From NCBI GenBank assembly GCA_900548595.1, contig URLB01000069.1:1-10725 (forward strand): a DNA stretch of 10,725 nt, read 5' to 3'. The notes under the pieces were generated by a model. The model worked only from the letters and a program-made list of their open reading frames with translations, searched no databases and was not told the DNA's origin. Shown here piece after piece: positions 6,507 to 10,725 of this stretch. Positions within the stretch are counted from its first letter, which is position 1. Each line of letters begins with the position of its first letter. Position numbers and translations under genes: made by a program. The DNA is from an uncultured Eubacteriales bacterium (lineage in GTDB: Bacteria > Bacillota > Clostridia > Lachnospirales > Anaerotignaceae).

Positions 6507-6854
6507 TTATCTTATAGCTTCTTTAACCTTAGCTGCCTTACCTACTCTGTCTCTTAAGTAGTATAATTTAGCTCTTCTTACAATACCTCTCTTAACCACT
6601 TCGATATGGTCAATTCTGGGTGAATGTAAAGGCCATGTTTTTTCAACTCCTACGCCTGAAGCAATTCTTCTGACTGTGAAGTTTTCTCTGACGCCGCCGT
6701 TCTGTCTCTTTATAACAACGCCTTCAAACATCTGGATTCTTTCTTTAGAACCCTCAACAACTTTAGCGTATACACGGATTGTATCGCCTACATTAAACTG
6801 AGGAATTTCACTTTTAAGCTGTTCAGCTTCGATCTGTTTAATAATCTCGTTCAT
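6507..6854 (-). CDS. rplS: 50S ribosomal protein L19
   Basis: L19 is a component of the large ribosomal subunit at the interface with the 30S subunit. The protein has 115 residues, the normal length. Recognisable blocks are FNVGDTIRVYAKVVEG near 20-35, MFEGVVIKRQ near 42-51, the family signature VEKTWPLHSPRIDHIEVVKRG near 75-95, and RRAKLYYLRDRVGKAAK near 98-114. The ATG follows AAAGGAGGAAGACAA. A strong promoter and a structured leader lie just upstream. It heads the rplS-lepB-rbgA unit. RbgA downstream acts on the same subunit. Nothing about the sequence is odd. Confidence 0.98.
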   Translation of the reverse strand: MNEIIKQIEAEQLKSEIPQFNVGDTIRVYAKVVEGSKERIQMFEGVVIKRQNGGVRENFTVRRIASGVGVEKTWPLHSPRIDHIEVVKRGIVRRAKLYYLRDRVGKAAKVKEAIR

Positions 6855-6864
6855 TTGTCTTCCT

Positions 6865-6973
6865 CCTTTCTTCCAACGACGTTCTTAACACTAAAATCGG
6901 ATATCCACCCTCGCGCCAGCGGACCGTCGGTAATCACATATATTTGAGGACATAGCTGTCCCACAAATCAACA
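6865..6973 (-). ncRNA. Structured 5' leader of rplS, candidate L19 autoregulatory leader
   Basis: From the expected transcription start near 6973 to the ribosome binding site runs a leader of about 110 bases. It contains a clear hairpin ATTTG-GGGACA/TGTCCT-CAAAT with a GCTA loop (6942-6968), and an internal stem TCCGCT/GGTGGA around a GC-rich loop. A long-range pairing joins CCGACGGT (6923-6930) with ACGTTGG-type bases (6873-6881) just before the Shine-Dalgarno. Bacillota rplS genes often carry an L19 leader that lets L19 repress its own message. Position and structure fit, but I cannot score it against the family model. Confidence 0.5.
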
Positions 6974-6979
6974 GAAAAC

Positions 6980-7008
6980 ATTTTAGCACAACAATTTATT
7001 AATTGCAA
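6980..7008 (-). promoter_or_regulatory. Strong sigma-A promoter of rplS-lepB-rbgA
   Basis: On the minus strand TTGCAA (7003-7008) and TAAAAT (6980-6985) are exactly 17 bp apart, and the -10 carries the TGC extension. It lies about 125 bp before rplS, leaving room for the leader. This makes rplS independent of apt transcription. Confidence 0.8.
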
Positions 7009-7040
7009 GTACTTTTTATCTTATATACCGCAATTATTAT

Positions 7041-7058
7041 AAAAATCGGCGTCATGCC
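7041..7058 (-). terminator. Weak terminator-like element after apt
   Basis: On the minus strand GGCATGACGCC can form a 3-bp GC stem followed by GATTTTTAT. The stem is very short. It is the only candidate between the apt stop and the rplS promoter, so termination here is doubtful. Confidence 0.25.
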
Positions 7059-7072
7059 TGCCTGTTTAAAAA

Positions 7073-7585
7073 TTAATAATGAAGTATTGTTTTTACATTA
7101 TAATCTTTCAGACATTCCCTTCCGTTAAGTGCGTCAAGCTCAATTAAAAAGCAAAGCGCCGATACTTCCGCTCCCACGCTTTCCACAAGCTCTATCATAG
7201 CTTTCGCAGTTCCGCCTGTCGCAAGAAGGTCGTCCACAATAACTACTTTCTGTCCTTTTTCGAGGGCGTCAAGGTGCATTTCTATAGTAGCCGTGCCGTA
7301 TTCAAGGGCGTACTCTCTGCTTACTGTTTCGGCAGGAAGTTTTCCTTTCTTTCTTATGGGAACAAATCCCTTTCCTTTATTGTAGGCCAACGGCATACCG
7401 AATATAAAACCTCTTGACTCAGGCGCTACTATTACGTCATAGTCAACTCCGTCAAGCTTCTCTTCGATTGTATCTACAGCCAGCTTGAGCGCCTTAGGGT
7501 CTTTAAGCAGCGTTGTTATGTCTCTGAAAATTATTCCTTCTTCAGGAAAATCTTTTATGCTTCTTATTGTATCTTTTAAATCCAT
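7073..7585 (-). CDS. apt: Adenine phosphoribosyltransferase
   Basis: This cytoplasmic salvage enzyme converts adenine and PRPP to AMP and diphosphate. The protein is 170 aa, the standard length. The N-terminal block DFPEEGIIFRDITTLLKDP (12-30) is typical of APT. APESRGF (54-60) contributes to the base-binding region, and VVIVDDLLATGGTA (114-127) is the PRPP-binding loop. I start at ATG 7585, where GGGAGG lies 8-9 bases upstream. A longer frame to 7660 would overlap recJ and adds sequence unlike the family. It follows recJ by 34 bp, so the two probably share a transcript. In many Bacillota relA comes next; here rplS with its own promoter follows instead. Confidence 0.96.
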   Translation of the reverse strand: MDLKDTIRSIKDFPEEGIIFRDITTLLKDPKALKLAVDTIEEKLDGVDYDVIVAPESRGFIFGMPLAYNKGKGFVPIRKKGKLPAETVSREYALEYGTATIEMHLDALEKGQKVVIVDDLLATGGTAKAMIELVESVGAEVSALCFLIELDALNGRECLKDYNVKTILHY

Positions 7586-7619
7586 CAGAATATCCTCCCA
7601 AAAACTGTTTGTTATAATT

Positions 7620-9380
7620 TTACCATCTAAAGCTCTCAATATCAAGCTGTATCCGCTCAAACCCGTTATAATAATTAATTTTCGGCGTATATATTATATC
7701 TGTACGGGCCTCCGCTCCGTTTCCTCTCAAAAGCCTTTCGCACTCCGCCGTTCCGTACTTTTGTATTATTTCGGATATTACTCTGTCAACATCGCCGAAC
7801 CATATACCTTCCGCCTCCGCCGTCCCGTCGTCCAACGTCATTTTTATGGTGTTTCTGTTTTTACCCAATATCGACATTCTGTTGATTTTCAGGTTTTTAG
7901 CGGCAAACACAGGTTTTTTATTGCCCTTTCCGCAAGGCTCGATAAGTTCCAGCTCCCTTATCACTTCCTTGCTCAAAGAAGAAAAATTCATAGCCACGTC
8001 TATCGTTATCCGTTTAAATTTTTCAGCCGAATCGGGCCACCCGGGTTTATTCATTCTTTCGATAAATTCTTCCAAATCGTCTTTTTTAAGCGTCATTCCG
8101 GCCGCCATAGGGTGTCCCCCGAATCTCGGGAGCAAATCCTTTACTGTCAGAAGCCTCTCGAATATGTCAAAGCCTTCAACACTTCTCGCCGAACCTTTTA
8201 TATATCCTTCGTCCTCGCTGTCTGTCAGAACTATCGTCGGTTTATAATATAAGTCTTTTATTCGTCCCGCCGCAATACCGGCAACGCTTTCATGGCATTT
8301 AGGATTATACTCTATTATGACGTTTCCATTAGGTATTCCGTCGTACTTTGACGTTATATTTTTTACGGCATCCTCGGTTTCTCTTTTGCGTTCCTCATTA
8401 AGTTCGATAAGCACATCAAGTATATCCTCTGCCTCTTCTCTGTCTTTTGCAAACAAAAGGCTCATTACAAGCTGGGCCGTCGACATTCTTCCTCCTGCGT
8501 TTATAACAGGTCCTATAAAAAAGCCGACTCGTCCGACCGAAATATTTTCCCCCGGCTTCAAACATCTGTCAAGCAAAGCTCTCATTCCGTAATTATCCGT
8601 ATCTTCCAGAACCTTAAAGCCTTCCTTTACAATTATTCTGTTCTCACCCGTCAAATCCACAATATCGCATACGGTTGCCACAGCCGCATATTGTAGAAGT
8701 TTATTAAGTTCTTTTTTACTCCTGCCGTAAATATCGTAAAGTACCTCGGCGACCTTGTAAGCAATTCCCGCTCCGCAAAGATGTTTAAACGGATATTCGC
8801 AGTCAGGTCTTTTAGGGTCTACGACGGCGTCTGCCTCGGGTATAAGATATTTTTGTTTTCCGTCCGCATTGACATACTGCACTTCATGGTGGTCTGTAAC
8901 AAGAACGCAAAGTCCCATACTCTTTGCAAGAGAGGTTATATCTCCTGCGGCTATGCCGTTGTCGCACGTTATTAAAGTACCTATTCCGTCGTTTACGGCA
9001 GACTTGACAATTCTTTCATTTATGCCGTAACCCTCGCTCGTTCTATCAGGCACATCATAATCCGCATTTCCGCCGCACAGTCTTATGGCTGTTACAAGTA
9101 TATATCCGGACATACATCCGTCAACATCATAATCCTGTACAACTCTTATGCGCTTTCCGCTGTTGATACTTTTTTTCAGCTCCGCAGCCAGCATGTCCAT
9201 GTCCTTCATTAGCATAGGGTCGTACAAATCGTCCATGGCGCCGTACAAAAACTTATGTATATCATTTTCATCGACAATATCCCTGTTTCTGATAATTTTC
9301 GCTATTACAGGCGATACGCCGAACTTTTTGCCAATTGCCGCAAAATCAGCTTTTTTATTCGCTAAAAACCATTTTTCCAT
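7620..9380 (-). CDS. recJ: Single-stranded-DNA-specific 5'-3' exonuclease RecJ
   Basis: RecJ degrades single-stranded DNA 5' to 3' in recombination and mismatch or excision repair. The protein has 586 residues, close to the E. coli length and shorter than some Bacillus forms, which carry C-terminal extensions. The DHH phosphoesterase domain shows DYDVDG (83-88), a further metal-ligand aspartate in TCDNG (139-142), DHH (163-165), and DPKRPDCEYPFKHLCGAG (188-205). NAGGRMS (294-300) ends this domain. The DHHA1 domain carries HESVAGIAAGRI (363-374) and GGHPMAAG (421-428). An OB-type domain follows from about 450. All core metal ligands appear intact. The start is ATG 9380 with a weak GGTGAG ribosome binding site directly after a terminator-like hairpin. 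No separate promoter is evident, so it may depend on read-through from the FMN-protein gene. Confidence 0.93.
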   Translation of the reverse strand: MEKWFLANKKADFAAIGKKFGVSPVIAKIIRNRDIVDENDIHKFLYGAMDDLYDPMLMKDMDMLAAELKKSINSGKRIRVVQDYDVDGCMSGYILVTAIRLCGGNADYDVPDRTSEGYGINERIVKSAVNDGIGTLITCDNGIAAGDITSLAKSMGLCVLVTDHHEVQYVNADGKQKYLIPEADAVVDPKRPDCEYPFKHLCGAGIAYKVAEVLYDIYGRSKKELNKLLQYAAVATVCDIVDLTGENRIIVKEGFKVLEDTDNYGMRALLDRCLKPGENISVGRVGFFIGPVINAGGRMSTAQLVMSLLFAKDREEAEDILDVLIELNEERKRETEDAVKNITSKYDGIPNGNVIIEYNPKCHESVAGIAAGRIKDLYYKPTIVLTDSEDEGYIKGSARSVEGFDIFERLLTVKDLLPRFGGHPMAAGMTLKKDDLEEFIERMNKPGWPDSAEKFKRITIDVAMNFSSLSKEVIRELELIEPCGKGNKKPVFAAKNLKINRMSILGKNRNTIKMTLDDGTAEAEGIWFGDVDRVISEIIQKYGTAECERLLRGNGAEARTDIIYTPKINYYNGFERIQLDIESFRW

Positions 9381-9389
9381 AATCTCACC

Positions 9390-9417
9390 AAAAATTAAGG
9401 CTGTCTATCGACAGCCT
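9390..9417 (-). terminator. Terminator-like hairpin between the FMN-protein gene and recJ
   Basis: AGGCTGTC and GACAGCCT form a perfect 8-bp stem with a 4-base loop. On the minus strand TAATTTTT follows, on the plus strand GTTTTTTT, so it could act in either direction. The recJ ribosome binding site begins immediately after the T-run, making this a likely attenuating step before recJ-apt. Confidence 0.65.
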
Positions 9418-9437
9418 GTTTTTTTACATATTATTTT

Positions 9438-9878
9438 TTATTCAGCCTTGTCAGCGGAATCTGCCGGCTGTTCCAAAGCGTCTATTACCGCCAGTTTTAT
9501 TATACGGCTGGAGTTTGTAGCTCCAGAAATGTCGTCTACCATTACGCTCTGATTTTCAACAATGCTGTCAATTACATTAACCGCATCCTCGCCTTTTCCC
9601 GTTACAAAGTCTTCAAGGGTAATTTTTTTAATATCTTCTCCCTTAACTATAACCTGTACCTTTGCATAAAGCGTTTCATACTCATATTCTCCCGTATATG
9701 TTCCGTCCGCTATGCCTTCCAGCGAAATCTCATGAACAGGTATCTCTACCGCCTTATCAAATTTGCGTCCTACGCCTCTGTAAAACGATATACCGAATCC
9801 TATACCGAAAAGCGTAACGCCCCAAATAACAATAAGAACTGCTTTTTTGAACGCTGTGCTTTTGAAGAAACCAGCCAT
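9438..9878 (-). CDS. Membrane-anchored FMN-binding domain protein (predicted flavinylated)
   Basis: This is a small redox protein of 146 aa. Residues 13-33 (AVLIVIWGVTLFGIGFGISFY) form one membrane segment after a short basic N-terminus, so the rest should face outward. Residues 57-135 form an FMN-binding domain: DGTYTGEYEYE near 59-67, then DDISGATNSS at 115-124. The D-x-x-S-G-A-T motif is the site where ApbE attaches FMN covalently in NqrC/RnfG-like proteins, with T121 as acceptor. The C-terminus is acidic. The likely role is extracytosolic electron transfer; no partner is visible nearby. I start at ATG 9878 because GGGGGAG lies 6 bases upstream. The in-frame ATG at 9914 sits 1 bp from the promoter -10, upstream of any possible transcript start. 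The physiological partner is unknown to me. Confidence 0.85.
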   Translation of the reverse strand: MAGFFKSTAFKKAVLIVIWGVTLFGIGFGISFYRGVGRKFDKAVEIPVHEISLEGIADGTYTGEYEYETLYAKVQVIVKGEDIKKITLEDFVTGKGEDAVNVIDSIVENQSVMVDDISGATNSSRIIKLAVIDALEQPADSADKAE

Positions 9879-9884
9879 TATAAA

Positions 9885-9891
9885 CTCCCCC
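9885..9891 (-). promoter_or_regulatory. Ribosome binding site that fixes the FMN-protein start
   Basis: GGGGGAG on the minus strand is followed by TTTATA and then ATG at 9878. This and the promoter at 9915-9943 rule out the longer frame. Confidence 0.75.
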
Positions 9892-9914
9892 AACATCATA
9901 TCTTCTTTCGTCAT

Positions 9915-9943
9915 ATTATATCATTAATGTAACAGTATGACAA
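9915..9943 (-). promoter_or_regulatory. Strong sigma-A promoter of the FMN-protein gene
   Basis: On the minus strand TTGTCA (9938-9943) and a perfect TATAAT (9915-9920) are 17 bp apart, with the TGA extension before the -10. Transcription should start near 9908, leaving a 30-base leader. It may also serve recJ and apt by read-through. Confidence 0.85.
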
Positions 9944-10325
9944 GAATGTATTTTTTCATATATATACATAAATGTATTTGTTATAAAACTCAGTATTTTT
10001 ATACAAAAATATTATAAATATTTATTAATTCGACTTGTTTAGACAAGCAAAGCCTATATACTCATGTTTCTGTTTTGCACGTTATCTTGCAGTTCATATA
10101 TCGTTTCCGATGTCGGTTTAAACTTTTCAGTTTACGAAACTAAGTTTTTTTCATGTTCATACCCGACTTTTTATTTCTGTTTTCATCGTTTGATTGTTTC
10201 TGTTATATTTATATTTAACTGTTCCTAAATATACATACCAACTACTAAACACACCAAATTATTCATATTTTAAGGCTATATACTAATATTTATGCACAAA
10301 AATCAATTTTTTTGTTATAAATATA
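9944..10325. other. Long AT-rich non-coding region upstream of argG
   Basis: This stretch of about 380 bp lies between the two divergent promoters. I see no convincing gene. It holds AATGTATTT twice (9946 and 9971), an inverted repeat ATACAT/ATGTAT near 9965-9978, a small hairpin CTTGT/ACAAG (10034-10047), and the octamer TATATACT at 10055-10062 and 10277-10284, repeated in the argG promoter at 10347-10354. From about 10080 to 10250 the plus strand is strongly T-rich. No T-box or known riboswitch features were recognised. Confidence 0.6.
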
Positions 10326-10354
10326 TTGATTTTTCTTTCCCTTGAGTATATACT
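10326..10354 (+). promoter_or_regulatory. Putative argG promoter
   Basis: TTGATT (10326-10331) and TATACT (10349-10354) are 17 bp apart, about 35 bp before the start codon. A 10-bp inverted repeat AAAAATCAAT/ATTGATTTTT (10298-10334) overlaps the -35, and a near-palindrome overlaps the -10. Confidence 0.6.
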
Positions 10355-10358
10355 TCAA
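10342..10358. promoter_or_regulatory. Near-palindrome over the argG -10, candidate ArgR operator
   Basis: TTGA-GTATATAC-T-TCAA is symmetric around GTATATAC with one extra base. Its TGA...TCA ends resemble ARG boxes bound by ArgR/AhrC, but it is one base longer than the classic spacing. The position over the -10 is right for repression of arginine synthesis. Assignment to ArgR is inference. Confidence 0.4.
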
Positions 10359-10389
10359 TGTATATTAATTTTTTTGGAGGCTGAATTAT

Positions 10390-10725
10390 ATGAAAGAAAA
10401 AATCGTGTTAGCTTATTCAGGCGGTCTTGATACATCTGTTATTATTCCTTGGCTTAAAGAAAACTACAACGACGCGGAAGTAATCGCAGTCTGCGGAGAC
10501 GTAGGTCAGGGTAAAGAAACCGACGGACTTGAAGAAAGAGCCATCAAAACAGGCGCAAGCAAACTTTACATAGAAGATCTTACAGAAGAATTTATTACAG
10601 ACGCTATTTTCCCTTGTATAAAAGCAAACGCCGTATATGAAGGAAAATATCTTCTCGGCACATCAATGGCAAGACCTATTATTGCAAAAAGACTCGTTGA
10701 AATTGCCCGTAAGGAAGGCGCTACC
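10390..10725 (+). CDS. argG: Argininosuccinate synthase, N-terminal part (cut by window edge)
   Basis: ArgG joins citrulline and aspartate, using ATP, to make argininosuccinate in arginine synthesis. The first 112 of roughly 400 residues are present. The N-type ATP pyrophosphatase loop AYSGGLDTS is at 8-16. GDVGQGKE (36-43) and YLLGTSMARPIIAKRLVEIA (87-106) are also typical; the latter region helps bind citrulline. The ATG follows TTGGAGG by 9 bases. It is the only rightward gene in the window and diverges from the FMN-protein gene. In many genomes argH follows, but that would be outside the window. Confidence 0.97.
   Translation, partial: MKEKIVLAYSGGLDTSVIIPWLKENYNDAEVIAVCGDVGQGKETDGLEERAIKTGASKLYIEDLTEEFITDAIFPCIKANAVYEGKYLLGTSMARPIIAKRLVEIARKEGAT

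Noticed and set aside
7485..8252. Plus-strand open frame of 255 codons opposite apt and recJ
   Set aside because: It crosses the recJ-apt border and lacks any family motif, whereas both minus-strand genes are well supported.
9879..9914. Upstream ATG extension of the FMN-binding protein
   Set aside because: The ATG at 9914 lies directly beside the promoter -10, upstream of the expected transcript start. The good ribosome binding site belongs to the ATG at 9878.
9946..9985. Direct repeats AATGTATTT considered as a repeat array or CRISPR start
   Set aside because: There are only two short copies in very AT-rich DNA, with no spacers and no associated genes.
10064..10228. A 54-codon rightward open frame upstream of argG, rich in Phe, Cys and Ser
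   Set aside because: It has no ribosome binding site and its composition simply reflects the T-rich strand. No leader-peptide pattern such as an arginine run or an attenuator is seen.
10021..10389. T-box or amino-acid riboswitch ahead of argG
   Set aside because: I could find no T-box consensus bulge, no specifier stem and no terminator/antiterminator pair before argG.

Overview
This is a low-GC Bacillota chromosome segment, most likely from an anaerobic member of the Clostridia. The signs are strong GGAGG-type ribosome binding sites, AT-rich sigma-A promoters, the rplS-lepB-rbgA and recJ-apt gene orders, and a lactate/acyl-CoA operon of the kind found in anaerobic lactate utilisers of the Lachnospirales/Anaerotignum type. 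The genus is an inference. I see no mobile element, tRNA, rRNA or CRISPR array. All genes are on the minus strand except argG at the right edge. Read in the direction of transcription, right to left, the layout is as follows.

(1) 9944-10725: argG, cut by the window edge, reads rightward. It follows a long non-coding region and a promoter whose -10 is covered by a near-palindrome, a possible arginine-repressor site.

(2) 9943-7073: a strong extended -10 promoter drives a small membrane-anchored FMN-binding protein with a flavinylation motif. After a terminator-like hairpin come recJ (single-strand exonuclease) and apt (adenine salvage).

(3) 7008-4904: a strong promoter and a structured leader, probably the L19 autoregulatory leader, precede rplS. 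A 12-bp hairpin, lepB (GTG start), rbgA and a long terminator follow. This is a ribosome-biogenesis and secretion operon.

(4) 4745-3683: a single-gene D-2-hydroxyacid dehydrogenase with its own promoter, followed by about 340 bp of AT-rich DNA full of inverted repeats.

(5) 3338-1: a FadR/LldR-type GntR regulator, then a GlcD/LctD-type FAD-linked lactate dehydrogenase, then an acyl-CoA dehydrogenase that runs off the left edge. A perfect TGGT-N3-ACCA site lies inside the putative promoter ahead of the lctD-like gene. The simplest reading is a regulated operon for lactate (or another 2-hydroxyacid) oxidation, with electrons passed through an electron-transfer flavoprotein and exchanged with an acyl-CoA dehydrogenase. 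The etfBA genes would be expected just beyond position 1.

The most useful second-look items are the repressor site in the lactate operon, the dehydrogenase/acyl-CoA dehydrogenase pairing, the L19 leader, the region upstream of argG, and several start-site corrections (lepB, rbgA, apt, the FMN protein and the GntR regulator). I found no convincing unknown system. Most of the window is ordinary core genome.
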